Source: Malacoplasma iowae (GTDB lineage: Bacteria; Bacillota_I; Bacilli_A; Mycoplasmatales; Mycoplasmoidaceae). From it: DNA of 64,000 bases. The stretch's first letter is position 1. Every line of letters begins with the position of its first letter. The notes under the pieces were generated by a model. The model was not told the DNA's origin, ran no database searches, and was given only the letters and a program-made list of their open reading frames with translations. The stretch is from the NCBI RefSeq assembly GCF_900660615.1, contig NZ_LR215023.1, positions 1,054,001-1,118,000 on the forward strand. The letters run 5' to 3'. The position numbers and the translations under genes were made by a program. Positions 32,082 through 43,615 of the stretch are shown here, piece after piece.

Positions 32082-32531
32082 TTAATTATTATTTGCTAAA
32101 TACTTTTCTATTTCTTTCAAAGCTTCATCAAAGTTGTTTACAAAAACTCCATATTCAAGTATTCCGCCTAAAACATAATGATTAAATCCGTAAGTTGGAA
32201 CATTATAATTTGATGCATCTTTTAATCTAATATCTGAATTCACACAAACAATAAATTTTTTTGTTGCAATTGCAATTCCTAATTCAACTAAAGTTCCAGG
32301 ATCATTATTTGTTAAATCAGCTAAAAAAATATCTGAATCTAAAATAGCTTTTGTATCATTAATAAAAATTTCATTAGGAGTTGGCAAACTACTTTTATTA
32401 GTATTAAAAGGTTGATCAATAGGATTGAATAAATTTATGTTAGGAAATTTATTTCTTATCATTTCACCTTCATATTTTCTTTGTTTTATTTCTGCTTCAT
32501 TAAATAAAGGACCAGCTATATATAACTTCAT
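32082..32531 (-). CDS. Nucleoside 2-deoxyribosyltransferase
   Basis: This 149-residue enzyme swaps bases between deoxynucleosides in salvage. The N-terminal MKLYIAGPLFNEAEI, the catalytic-type block SDIFLADLTNNDPGTLVELGIA with the Glu nucleophile (LVELG), and the C-terminal length match the family. Mollicutes depend on nucleoside scavenging, which fits. It lies 39 bp after rsgA, probably in the same transcript, and ends at a strong terminator. Confidence 0.9.
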   Translation of the reverse strand: MKLYIAGPLFNEAEIKQRKYEGEMIRNKFPNINLFNPIDQPFNTNKSSLPTPNEIFINDTKAILDSDIFLADLTNNDPGTLVELGIAIATKKFIVCVNSDIRLKDASNYNVPTYGFNHYVLGGILEYGVFVNNFDEALKEIEKYLANNN

Positions 32532-32570
32532 AAAATCTCACTCTCTCTACATTTAAATTATAAAAATGTT

Positions 32571-33473
32571 TTATTTTTTCTTTTTATAATTTAAAAAATT
32601 ATTTTTATTTTTAGATTGAATTTGATCCAACATTTTTAAATAATCTAGATATCTTTGTTTATAAATTTTGTTTTCATTAACTTTTTTAATAACATTACAT
32701 CCAACACTATTACTATCATGCAAACAATTGGAAAATTTACACTCTGAAGCATACATTCTAAAGTCATTATATGACCTTGCTAAATCTTCTGCTGAAAAAT
32801 CAAATTCTATAGATGAAAATCCAGGAGTATCAATAAAAAAACCATTGTTAAATTTAACTAATGACGCTGTTGTTGTTGTATGTTTACCACGATTCAAAGA
32901 CTTTGATATTTCTTGTGTTGCAATTTGTGAATTAGGAATAATTTTATTAATAAGAGTTGATTTACCAACACCTGATTGTCCTGCAAGACAACAAACTATT
33001 TCATCTTTGAATAATGATTTAAAAAAATCAATATCTTTTTTATCATTAGAATTTAAACAAATATATTTATCTTTTTTATAAGCTTTAAAAATTTCATTAA
33101 AGTCTTTTAACTCTTTTTGAGTAAGCAAATCCATTTTTGTAAAAATAATAATAACTTTGTCAATATTAAAAGATTCATAGAATGCTATAAATTTATTTAA
33201 TAAAAAACTATTGAAGTCAGGTTTTTTTACAGAATAAACTATTGCTAAATAATCAATATTTGCAACAGAAGGTCTTTTGATATAATTTTTTCTTTCTAAT
33301 ACATTTTCTATCACAAATGAATTATCTATAAGGTTATAGTTTACAACATCGCCAACCATTATATTAATTTCACTTTTTATTTTTTTTCTTGGAAAAGCTA
33401 TAACTTCTTCTTTTTTTTCTTTATCAAAAATTGTAAAATTTAGTGCTGTTTTCTTTATAACAGTTCCTATCAT
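32571..33473 (-). CDS. rsgA: Ribosome small subunit-dependent GTPase A
   Basis: This 300-residue GTPase checks 30S subunit maturation. It has an OB-fold N-terminus, a circularly permuted G domain with FTKMD (G4), AGQSGVGKSTL (G1), KHTTTTASL (G2) and DTPGFSS (G3), then a zinc site (ECKFSNCLH and VGCNV). Length is normal. Its ATG overlaps the kinase stop by seven bases, an arrangement also seen as neighbours MG109-MG110 in M. genitalium as I recall. Confidence 0.96.
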   Translation of the reverse strand: MIGTVIKKTALNFTIFDKEKKEEVIAFPRKKIKSEINIMVGDVVNYNLIDNSFVIENVLERKNYIKRPSVANIDYLAIVYSVKKPDFNSFLLNKFIAFYESFNIDKVIIIFTKMDLLTQKELKDFNEIFKAYKKDKYICLNSNDKKDIDFFKSLFKDEIVCCLAGQSGVGKSTLINKIIPNSQIATQEISKSLNRGKHTTTTASLVKFNNGFFIDTPGFSSIEFDFSAEDLARSYNDFRMYASECKFSNCLHDSNSVGCNVIKKVNENKIYKQRYLDYLKMLDQIQSKNKNNFLNYKKKK

Positions 33474-34594
33474 AAATTACCCAATAACAAAAATATAATT
33501 GATAAAAAAGTAACTAATCCAAATACAACAACACAACCTAAAACTCATTTATTTTTACATATACTTTTTCATAATGTAAAATTTTCTTTTAATTCTAATA
33601 ATAATTTACCTTGATAAGTTCTTTTATAGTAAGGTTTTAAAGTATCATCTTCTTTATCATTTTTTGTGTACTTATTTTGTATTCTTTTCACATCATCAAT
33701 TATTTCTTCAACACAACTATATCTTAAATGTTTATCATTATCTTTTGATGCAGTTAGTCTTAAAAAAACATTTTCAACATCATTTGTTATAGTTGGATTA
33801 ATATACTTCATTGGAGTAATATCATAATCAGCAAATAATTTTATTGTGCTACTATCATTTTCATCACTAATTTCAAAAGGTTTATCTCCAATTAACATTT
33901 CATAAAATATAATTCCTAAAGAATGAAAATCAAATTGCTTAGTAATTATTGGAATTCTTTTTCCTTCAGAAAAAGTACAATTAAAAGCATCAGGTGTTAC
34001 ATATGGCACTGTTCCAAAAAAACTAGTTTCATTTGTTAAAAAATTATTTTTACCATTTGGTTCGATAACAGTACAGACACCAAAGTCTGAAATTTTAGCT
34101 TCTAAAAGATCTGAAGAAGTAAGAATGTTTTCTGGTTTTAAATCACGATGAATTATACTTCTATCTTGATTGTGCATATATTGAATTCCAATAAGAATTT
34201 TTTCAAAAAAATACAATGTTTCAACTAATGAAAAACAACTTCTATCTCTCAAAACAATTTTAAGAGACTCTCCATCCATATATTCCATTACAGTTTTAAC
34301 AACATCTGAATCATTATTATCATAGTTAAAAAGTTTAACTATGTTAACATCACTTTTTTTTGAAAGTCTTGCATTAGTAACTGCTTCATCTAAAATTTTA
34401 TTTCATTGGTCACTTGTTGTATCACTAGTTTTTGTAATTATTTTTATAGCAGCATTTTTATATTTATCTGGGATGTCTTTATCATTACCAACATATTTGC
34501 CCAAATAAACTTCAGAATTCATACCACCAGTACCTAGTAATTCAACTAGTTTATAGTTCATGTAAATTGTATTAATTAGATTTTTGTTTTGCAT
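33467..34594 (-). CDS. prkC: Eukaryotic-like Ser/Thr protein kinase, membrane-anchored
   Basis: The product has 375 residues. The glycine loop GTGGMNSEVYLGK has an extra residue relative to GTGGMSSVY. AAIKII supplies Lys51; IHRDLKPEN gives catalytic Asp151; SDFGV gives Asp170. A single transmembrane helix ends the protein (VLGCVVVFGLVTFLSIIFLLL). No PASTA domain follows, unlike PrkC of walled Firmicutes, consistent with the absence of peptidoglycan. The ATG at 34594 follows the miaB stop directly; an ATG at 34615 inside miaB is the alternative. Confidence 0.9.
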
Positions 34595-34595
34595 A

Positions 34596-36047
34596 TTAAT
34601 TAACCATTTCACCATTTAAAGTAAATCTTGAAGCACTTGTTATTTTAACTTTCACTATATCACCAGGATTAGCTTCTCCTTTGAAATTAACAATTTTTCA
34701 TTGAGGAGAATATCCTGATAAAGTTGATTCATCTTTTTTAGAAGGTCCTTCAACTAAAACATCTAATGTAGATCCAACAAATTTCATATTGTTTGTTTTA
34801 GCATAAGTTTTAACTAATTCATTCAACTCGTTTAGTCTATCTTTTTTCTCTTGTAGTTCTATACTATCTGGTAATTGTGCTGCAACAGTTCCATCTCTTT
34901 TTGAATAAACAAAAGTAAATGCATTATCAAATTGAATTGTGTTATAAAGACTTAATGTTTTTTCAAATTGCTCCCTTGACTCATTTGGGAAACCAACAAT
35001 AATATCTGTTGTAATTGAACAATTTGGAATACTTTCTTTTATATAATTAACTAAACCAATATAGTCTTCAATTCTCATTGGACGATTCATTCTTTTTAAA
35101 ATAAGTTCATCCCCACTTTGAATTGGTAAATGAATATGTGGCATTATGTTAGGATGTGATTTCATTACATCAACAATTTCTTTTGTAAAATTTCATGGAT
35201 TGCTAGTAGTGAATCTTAATCTTTTAATTCCTGTTTCAGCAACATCTTTTAATAAATCATGAAAAAGATATTTCTTATCATTTTTAAAGTCAATTCCATA
35301 TGAATTAACATTTTGTCCTATTAACGTAACTTCTTTATATCCTTCTTTTATTAAAGATTTAACTTCATCAAGTATATCTTCTTTGCTTCTACTTCTAATT
35401 TTTCCCCTAGTAAATGGAACAATACAATATGTGCAAAATTTATCACAACCATACATAACATTAACAAAAGCTTTAATATTACTATTTCTAAATGAAGGTA
35501 AATTTTCAATGATATCACCTTCTTTTGACCAAACTTCAATTATTAAATTTTTTTCAAAAATAACTTGTTCTAAAATATTTAAAACTCTATGAATGTTATG
35601 GGTACCAAATATAAAATCTATGTTGCTATTACTCTTTAAAATTTTATTAACAATTGATTCTTCTTGAGCCATACAGCCACACATTCCAAAAATAAAATTT
35701 GGATTAGTTTTCTTAATTTTGTCCAAGACTCCAATATCTGCAAAAACTTTTTGCTCTGCGTGTTCTCTAACAGCACAAGTATTTAATAATACTAAATCAG
35801 CATCGTTAATTGAATCAGTATGAGTGTAACCTATCATCTCTAATATTCCCATTAATGTTTCAGAATCTCTAACATTTGATTGGCAACCAAAAGTTTTTAT
35901 ATGAAATTTTTTACCAACACCATAATTAACTAAATTTTCAGGAATGTTAAAACTATCTCTAACTATTTTTGATTCTTCAATTCTTTTTCTTGCATTCTTA
36001 ATATTTGGTAAGAAATATTTAGATGTGTCTCTTTTTGGTTTATTCAT
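34596..36047 (-). CDS. miaB: tRNA-2-methylthio-N6-dimethylallyladenosine synthase MiaB
   Basis: This 483-residue radical-SAM methylthiotransferase modifies A37 of UNN-decoding tRNAs. The N-terminal cluster Cys are in TFGCQSN, LLNTCAVRE and GMCGCMAQ. The radical-SAM cluster is GCDKFCTYCIVPFTRGK. The middle has HLPIQSGDE, and a TRAM domain ends in ITSASRFTLNGEM. Two Trp are TGA codons. It is the first gene of the operon with the kinase and rsgA. Confidence 0.95.
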
Positions 36048-36142
36048 AAAAACTCCATAGTAATTTCAAAAGTAAGCAATACATAATTTATAATAATATT
36101 ATATAATTACTAATAATATTAAAAAATATTTTTAGAGGTGTT

Positions 36143-36925
36143 ATGAAATTTAAAAAAAGGATAATTTTTGCTGCGGGTTTAGCAACTTCCTCGCTTGTTA
36201 TACCATTTGTTTTAACGTCATGTTCTTCAAATAGTATTTCTTCTCAAACTGTTAAATTAGTTTCAAATTCTTATACAAATCAAAAATATTCTACTTTATC
36301 ACAAACAAATTTAAGTGTAAAAGATGCTGTTTATGGATCTTCATACAATTCTGGAAATTATTTGTTTGTTTATGGAACTACAAGTTCTAGTGATGTTAGA
36401 TCATTCCTTTATGGGCCAAATGGAAATGCTGGAGCTGGTACAAACTTAACAGTAGATGAACAAAATTTTTCAACTAGTGATTTTATGAGAAATTTTTACT
36501 CTAGTTCAACAATAAAAAACAATAATGTAAAGCTAGTTTTATTTATAGATTTGCTACCATATAACGAAAACGCAGGTGGGCCATCAGCAACAAATGGTGA
36601 AGAAACTCCTTTTGATACTTATTCATCTCAAGAAGTATTAGATTTAGCAAATAAAGTTAATGTCCCAAATGAATCAACACCAGGAAAATATACAGAACAA
36701 AATTTACCTCTAGAATATAGATTTATGATAGGTTCATACAAAAGAAGAGATAATAGTGCTGCAGCTTATAGAAATTTTTATAACTATATTTCAGTTTTAA
36801 GACCATCTCTAAAAGACACAGCAAAAACAGGTGGAATGTTGGCCTTTAAAAATGGAAAATCTCCAGCTTCTTTTTCAATAACTGAAAAAATTGATAGCAT
36901 TAATACTTATTATCAAACAAAATAA
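36143..36925 (+). CDS. Lipoprotein of unknown function
   Basis: The product has 260 residues. The signal peptide has a basic start (KFKKR), a hydrophobic core and lipobox VLTSC (Cys27). The mature part is Ser/Asn/Thr-rich, with no recognised domain; it contains no TGA-encoded Trp. The ribosome site AGAGGTGTT precedes the ATG. It opens the lipoprotein-rich region and is the only rightward lipoprotein gene here. Confidence 0.8.
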   Translation: MKFKKRIIFAAGLATSSLVIPFVLTSCSSNSISSQTVKLVSNSYTNQKYSTLSQTNLSVKDAVYGSSYNSGNYLFVYGTTSSSDVRSFLYGPNGNAGAGTNLTVDEQNFSTSDFMRNFYSSSTIKNNNVKLVLFIDLLPYNENAGGPSATNGEETPFDTYSSQEVLDLANKVNVPNESTPGKYTEQNLPLEYRFMIGSYKRRDNSAAAYRNFYNYISVLRPSLKDTAKTGGMLAFKNGKSPASFSITEKIDSINTYYQTK

Positions 36926-37570
36926 TTAAATGTTAATTTAAATTAAATTACTGAATATTAATATTCAATTACCTAAAAATGTAATTTATATTTTTGATTT
37001 TGGTTTATATAGATAAAATATTGTATAAAACATTAAATAATAAAATCGGCTTGAATAGGGCTGTTTTTTTTTTTTTTTTTTAATTGTAAGCAATACAAGA
37101 ACTTTAATAATTTATTAAATTTTAATATGTAATATCTTTTTATATTAAGTTAAGAATTCATGTTCTTTTTTTTAGTGTAAAATGATTAAATTCATAATAT
37201 TTTTTATACAAAACAAATGTAATTAACTTATTTATATAGTTAATTAGATTTAAATATTTTCAAATATCATATATTCATAATACACATTCATTTAAAATGT
37301 TTGTTATTTGTCAATTTTTTTCATTTAATTAAAGAAAACATAATAGTTGAATCTTTTTAGTTAAAGTTCAGCATCGATAATAGTTGCCATAAATAATTTT
37401 TAAAATAATGAAATAGCATCACTTCATAAAAGTTACAATTAATTACTAAAACAAATAAAAATTGTAATTTATGTTTTAAAATATGTAATTTTAATATTAT
37501 ATTAATTCCACCAAGAAACAATTAAAAACATATTTTTTTACTTGAATATATACAGTTATATTCAAATAAA
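36926..37570. other. Non-coding AT-rich gap with an 18-nt T tract
   Basis: No open frame of note is present on either strand. A short AT hairpin (TGAATAT/ATATTCA, near 36951-36966) follows the lipoprotein stop. A run of 18 T lies at 37064-37081 with no inverted repeat before it, so it is not an obvious terminator. Otherwise I see nothing. Confidence 0.5.
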
Positions 37571-37598
37571 AAAAGTGAGCGCTATTAAAAATAGCGCT
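37571..37598 (-). terminator. Terminator of the poly-T-promoter lipoprotein gene
   Basis: A perfect 9-bp stem AGCGCTATT/AATAGCGCT (37578-37586 with 37590-37598) has a 3-nt loop and a T-rich run on the minus strand. Confidence 0.9.
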
Positions 37599-37683
37599 AC
37601 ACATAAAATGTTAATTATTAAATATAAGAAATGCGGTTTTAGTTAATATATAAAAATTAAATTTATTTTTTATAAAGATAATA

Positions 37684-39393
37684 TTATTGTCCTAATGAAG
37701 TCGCTAATTGTTCAACAGTTTTTGAAGCATTTTTTCAAATAGCTTTTTCATTTTCTGTATTGCTTAAGCTTATTCCAAATGTAACTTCAGATGTTTTTCC
37801 ATTAGTGTTATATTTATTATTGCCATTAGCAGTTAATGTAAAAGCTTTTTTGAAAGCAAAACCTTTATTTAAAGTTAAAGTAAGAGTAATAGTATCTTTG
37901 AAACCTTCATCTTGTGCATCAGTTACTTGATTTGACTTGTAAGAAATTGAAACACCATTATAAAGTGGAATTTGTTGAGTCTTTGAAGATTGATCAATTT
38001 TTTCAATAAACTTGTTAAATATTTTTTGGTTTTGTAAGTTTTTTCTAAGAATTTCTGTAGCAGACACAGTCTCATTTCAACCCATTTCAAATGATTTATT
38101 TCCAAAAAAAGTTTTTGTGATGTTCATGAATTTTCCACCATCTACAGTAGTATCAATGATGTAAGCATTTGGAACATTCACTTGTAATGGATGTTGAGTT
38201 TGATTATCTGATTTTTGTGAAACAATTTTATATGTGTTAAAATTCAAATTTAAATCTGTATTTTGTCCATTATTCAAAGTTGTAGAAACTAGTATATTGT
38301 ATTCTCCATTGTAATCTGTTTTGGAAACATCTCTTTGTTTCATTTCAATTTGAATACCAAGTAATTTTTCTTTAGTTAAACCATCGATTCCAAGATCAGA
38401 AATTATTGTATCTTCTTTTAATAATGTTGAATCAATGCCATCACCATCAACATGTTCATTATCTAAACTTTTGCTACTATCTAATCAACCTAAAGCTTTA
38501 AGAATTCCTTCATCTGTAACAGTTTTTCACAAACCAATAGAATCATTATCAGATGTTGCCATTTCTGCTAATGTTATAGTTTTTTTACTATCAGAATTTG
38601 TTACAAAAGTTTGTTCAATTAAAGGTGTACTTGTAACAGTATAAGTGAACACCACTTCTTCTGATGTAGATTGATTATTACCAAATGAAGCCTTTAAATT
38701 AATAGTTGGATTAAAGTTAATTACATTTGATGGAATAGATAGAGTGTAATTTGTAGAAGTTCTAACATCTCTTTTTGTTCTAACTATGTTTGTTTTAGTA
38801 GTATCTTCTGCTTTAATTGCAACTAATAAATTTCCATTCTCATCAACCTTAATATCAGCATCAGCTAAACTGGCTTTTTTAGTACCAAGACTTGATATAG
38901 CATTTTTTGCAATTTTTTCTATATTAGTGTTTAAAAAATCTCTTAATTCTTTATTTGATTTAAATTCTAATTTTTCATCTGAATTCGCTGTATCTTTAGA
39001 ACCTTTTCAATCAACTTTTGTTGAATTGCTTGTTTTGTTTCATTCATCAAAAGACATTGAACCTCAATTGTCATTATCTCAGCCAACTAAACTAGTATCT
39101 AAACTTATATTATTTTTTTCACTTTCTGGAATACATACTCAGTTAGCAATAACTGATTCTTTCTTAGAATTCAAAACAAATTTAACATTAGTGTTAACAT
39201 CATCTGCTTTACTTGATGTAGTAATGAATTCATCTAAACTTCCAATTCCACTAATTGATTTTTTTAATTGTGGAGTAACAGTTGCACTTTGTGATGTGCT
39301 TTTCTTTTTACATGATGTTAACATCACTGGGGTAGCTCCAACAATACCCAAACAACCAATTATACCTATGGTTTTTAATAATTTTATTTTCAT
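37684..39393 (-). CDS. Large lipoprotein behind a poly-T promoter spacer
   Basis: The product has 569 residues. The signal sequence ends in lipobox VMLTSC (Cys near 28). The mature protein is Thr/Ser/Asn-rich with predicted beta-type repeats of Lys/Asp-flanked strands (for example TNYTLSIPSNVINFNPTINL). No enzyme motif is visible. Trp residues are encoded by both TGG and TGA. Surface exposure is inferred from the lipobox. The promoter spacer is an 18-nt T run, so expression may switch on and off. Confidence 0.82.
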
Positions 39394-39426
39394 ATTTTTC
39401 TTTCCTATCCTTAAAAATTTACAAAA

Positions 39427-39457
39427 AGTATACTCAAAAAAAAAAAAAAAAAAGCAA
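39427..39457 (-). promoter_or_regulatory. Promoter with 18-nt poly-T spacer
   Basis: A TATACT -10 box (39427-39432) is preceded by GAG, then T18 (39436-39453), then TTGCTT overlapping the run (39452-39457) as a possible -35. The spacer is 19 bases; loss of two T would give 17. Predicted transcription starts about 27 bases before the ATG and includes AAGGATAGGAAAG. Confidence 0.65.
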
Positions 39458-39459
39458 GT

Positions 39460-39930
39460 CTGAAAAGTAAAAATTAATAAATTTTAAGAACATATTTAAT
39501 ACAAAAATAACTTGTGTTTTGTTTTTTAAAAAAAACATAAATTATAACTAAAAAGGTTCATAATTCAAAAATGTTTAAGTTTTAAATCATTGGAAAAATT
39601 GTTTTGTATCAAAATAGTTTATTTGATAAAAATGGTGTTTATTATTTATGTTTAAACTTAACTATAAATTGATGTTGAATTACTATTTTGCTTAAAGCCA
39701 AATAATATAAATATTTTTTAAAATGTTGCAACATAATAAAATCAATTTATTCTTTATAAATTAACTTGCATTAATATTCAATTTTTTATTTAACATTTTA
39801 ATAAAATTACTTAACTTTTTTAAAGAACAAAAAATTAAACACAAACTTATTTTTCATCCATGTTTAATGTTTTTTAAAGTATCAATTTTTAATAACAATA
39901 AATTGTAATGGGATTTCAATTAATATAAAT
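39460..39930. other. Non-coding AT-rich gap
   Basis: No open frame, tRNA or clear hairpin is visible here. The stretch separates the poly-T promoter from the terminator of the candidate small RNA. Confidence 0.5.
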
Positions 39931-40125
39931 AAAAAATCCGCACACTAGTGCGGAGTAATAAAAAGTTATATGATTATCAATCTATAAGCGATTAAGCATA
40001 TACAATTTTTTTTGAACCTTTTCATCCTAGACTATACTGATGGTTAAGATTTATTTTTGTTTAATTAAAAACTGTATAAATCTAATTACCAGAAAGGAAT
40101 TACACCTTATTCAAAAGATTCTTAC
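39931..40125 (-). ncRNA. Candidate small structured RNA (~195 nt)
   Basis: On the minus strand a TATACT box (40132-40137) is followed about 195 bases later by a very strong terminator: TCCGCAC/GTGCGGA with loop ACTA (39937-39954), then six T. Between them no frame of useful length exists. A long imperfect stem can be drawn between CTGG..GATTTA and TAAATC..CCATCAG. GC content is visibly higher than in the flanks. It does not look like tmRNA, RNase P RNA or SRP RNA. Confidence 0.5.
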
Positions 40126-40137
40126 ATATAAAGTATA

Positions 40138-40454
40138 TCACATTTTCAAAAAAATCAAAAGATTTTTTATTTTTTTTATTTTTTTTAAAACATATCAGTT
40201 TTAAATAATTTTGTTTTCTTTTTTTAAAAAATAAGTCTATGATTTATAACTAGTAATTTTTAAAAGTAAATTAAACATAAAATATGTTCACTTTATGTTC
40301 TTGATGATTTTAAAAATCATTTAAAATATTATCTATTAACTAAAGTTGATATAAACTTTAAAAAATTTATAAGAAAACAAATTAAGATATTGTTTATTAG
40401 TTTTCTAAAATATTTAATAAAAATATTTCTATTAACTCAAATTTAATATGTGAA
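40138..40454. other. Non-coding gap upstream of the candidate RNA
   Basis: This AT-rich sequence has no convincing gene. Its left end forms the upstream part of the candidate RNA promoter. Confidence 0.45.
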
Positions 40455-40492
40455 TATAAAAAAGCACAAATAATATAAGTTATTTGTGCTTT
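40455..40492 (-). terminator. Terminator of transglutaminase-like lipoprotein 1
   Basis: A perfect 12-bp stem (40461-40472 with 40481-40492) has an 8-nt loop. The minus strand then reads TTTATATT. Confidence 0.85.
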
Positions 40493-40502
40493 CAAAATTA
40501 TA

Positions 40503-43481
40503 TTAGAATTGTTTAACTATATTTATTGGTTTATTGTTTTGAGGTCTAATTTTTTGTTTTAAATCATTTGATAATTCAATTCATTTATCAAAGTTTTTTG
40601 TATCCACATCATTTTTTGTAATCATATACATAAATGGTGAATATAAATGAAACACTTGATTGTTTGTTTTATATTTAACCTCAACATCCATAAAGTAAAT
40701 ACCTTTATTATCTTCATCAACTTTACCAATAACATATTTTTCTTTTCTTAAAGGATTATCTCATGTTTGTAATGTATTAAGTTGTTTAGTTTTAAAATCA
40801 TATCTTTTTAAATAAACTTTAGTATCATAATTTGCTCTGATTTGAGATCAATTATAGTTTAAAGATAAAGTATATCTTTGATCATATCAATTATAAACAA
40901 ATTTATCATAGTAGTTTGTTTGTCCTACTGGTGTTGAAGGATGAGTGTTATCTGTATATTCAATATTAGGTTGTTCTGGCTGATTAACCACATTGTCATC
41001 ATCAGTTATAGCAAAGTAAAAATGATCTGTGTTGTATTCTATTGAATTATCATTGTTATGCATTTTTATATAATATTTACCATTCGGATTATCACTATAT
41101 TTTTCAAAGTATGATTTTTTAATTATAGGTTTATACAAATCATTAGCTATTAATTCATATTTATTGCTATCTTTTGGTAAAAAATATATGTCATATAGTA
41201 ATGCAGTATTATATTGATCTTTTGATAAATTATGAAAACTATCAAACCCAGGATTTATATTATCAAAATAATAACCATATTTTTCAAATGAATCTTTGTC
41301 AATTAGATAAATATCTGATGAAACACTACTTGCAATATTGCCTTTTTTAGATAATAAAGATTTTTCAAATTCATCACTATAATTTTTAACTTTTACTAAA
41401 TCATTATAAGCTGATCCAGAAGTTTTAAAATTTTTAAAATATTTATTATATTCATTTTTCTTTTCTAAAGTAGTTTGTTGATTTTCAGTTCCTATTTGGT
41501 GAGTGTTACCAATTAATTTATAATAAATGCTAGCTGTTTTAACAGCACTTGAATCTAAATATTGATCATTTTTAACTTGTACTTCAGTTGGCAAATCATA
41601 TTTTTTAATAATTGATGCAATTGTTTTCCCACCATTATCTTTAAAACTATATTCAATACATAATTTATCATTATCAAAGAAAAATGTTTGAAAGAAAGCC
41701 TTTTCTGTTTTGTATTCAACACCATTTTCATCTTTATATAAAACTTCATTAGGAATATCTATGCTTTTTGTGTTTTCCCAATTTGTATCCTTAAAGTTGT
41801 GGAAATAAATTTTTGTTTTGCTGTTAACTGGTTTTGGATCCATATAATTTGGTCTTTCAAAAACTGAAAAAGCCATTCAATCATTATATAAACCAAGATA
41901 TGGTGAAGAATATCTTTTGTTACCAAAAGAATATAAATCATTCAATATTTCTTGTGGAATACTAAATTCTTCTCTATTTGAGTTATTCATTGATGTTTTA
42001 TAAAATTTAATTTTTCTTTGATTATCTATAATCATGCTATATCATTCATTTTTATATCAAACTGGTCTTGATTGTTTATTTTGTAAATTACCAAAACCAT
42101 TTCTAATATTAGTGTAAGTACCTAAATTTTCTAAGTATTTTCTGTCAGACGAAACTTTAACTTGTTTGTTTTTAAAAGGTGAATATCAAGGGCTACTTAA
42201 AAATCTAAAAAAACTATTTTGTTTTAGACTGTAATCAATATTTCCGCCCTCAATATCTGAAACTGGTTCTAAAAAGTTACCCCAAGCACCACCACCATTA
42301 CTTATTACATAAGCACTTGGTCAAGTTGTTTCTGCTTTATAATCACCACTTGTAGCATCCATAATATATCACTTCTTTTGATTTGAATTGTCTGCATCAA
42401 TTCATACTCAAGTAACAGCATGTCCAGGATAACTAACTTGTGGATGAGAAAACATATCACTAGCAGTATTCATAAATGCTGGAACACCAATTAAGTTTAA
42501 TAAGAAAGCAGCAGTAAATGCATAATGAACACAAACTCCTAAGTGTTTCATATAAGCTCCATATGGGTCAACTGCTGAATCACCATATGCAATATATGAC
42601 ATAACAAAGTTAAAAACTGATAAAGCCTTATCCAAATCACTCATATCAGGACGATAATAATTAGTTAGAAATAATCTAACCATTTGAAAAAAAGCATCTC
42701 TTTGTTCTGATTGAATTGTAATTAAATCTGCTGTGTTTCCTATTTTTGATTCTTTAACATAAAATTTATGTTCATCAAAAAATTTAGTGTAATTATTTCT
42801 TCATTGATTCAATACATCATAGTCAAATTTTTGACTTGGATCATCACTATCAGTATGGAAATAAGGCACAATGTTTTCAAAGGAAATTCAAGGATATAAT
42901 GCTCAATTTTCAGCCAATCATTTAATATAAATGTTTGATAGTCAATCAGTTTCAATTTTTCTTTGTCCAAATGTATGAACTCTACCTAATTGCCCATTAT
43001 TAACTATGTATGTGAAATAATCATAGACTTCTTTTTCACTTACTTTTTCTTTCATTGGTAAAGGAACATTTCCTCAACGAGTTAAAATGTTTTTATTTTG
43101 TGTATTTGGATTAGTAATTCAATACTCTTGATTTTGTTCTTGATCTTTTGGTGTGTTAGGAGCAAGCATGTAATCAACATCTTTTATATATTCTTTTTCA
43201 TCTGGTACTACTGGAGGTTCAACTGGTTTTTCTTCTGGAGGAATTTCTGGAGAAGTTTCTGGTTGATCTACTGGTGGGTTCACAGGTGGTGTTGTAGTAT
43301 TATCTTCACCCGGTGCTGAACCAGGTTTATCAGTTGGTGGCACTATAGTTGGTGTATCTGGAGTATTAGTTACTAAACTACTTCCATTTCAACAAGATGT
43401 TAAAACTGTAGGCAATATTAAAAGTCCAGCTAAAGCTGTGGAACCAATCATCATTATTTTAAGTTTTTTTCATTTTTTCAT
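40503..43481 (-). CDS. Transglutaminase-like lipoprotein 1
   Basis: This 992-residue surface lipoprotein starts MKKWKK (TGA Trp) and has lipobox TVLTSC (Cys about 30). A Pro-rich linker (about residues 40-95, many Pro-Pro and Glu) precedes an N-terminal domain. The transglutaminase-like core has the Cys-His-Asp triad: GVCVHYAF (Cys317), PGHAVTWVWID (His354) and WYIMDAT (Asp375). Residues about 400-990 form beta-rich repeats without catalytic motifs, ending in a conserved block NYYDKFVYNWYD and beyond. The fold could be a cysteine protease, a transglutaminase or a peptide cyclase. It is the downstream member of three tandem paralogues, each with its own promoter. Confidence 0.88.
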
Positions 43482-43514
43482 ATTACACCTATCTCCTTAA
43501 TCTTTCTTTACCCG

Positions 43515-43520
43515 ATTATA
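43515..43520 (-). promoter_or_regulatory. Extended -10 promoter of lipoprotein 1
   Basis: TTTTGTTATAATCG (TG-T-TATAAT, an extended -10) precedes the gene by about 34 bases, followed by AAGGAGATAGGTG as the ribosome site. The same TTTGTTATAAT occurs before the two paralogues. Confidence 0.7.
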
Positions 43521-43615
43521 ACAAAATAAAAATATAGTAAAAGAATGTAAAACAATTTCTTATTTTTATTATGTCAAACCTTTTTTATTTATTTATTTAA
43601 AATTATTTTACTAAC

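Noticed and set aside
38435-39463. Plus-strand frames opposite the 569-residue lipoprotein
   Set aside because: The minus strand has a signal peptide, lipobox, ribosome site, promoter and terminator; the plus-strand frames have none.
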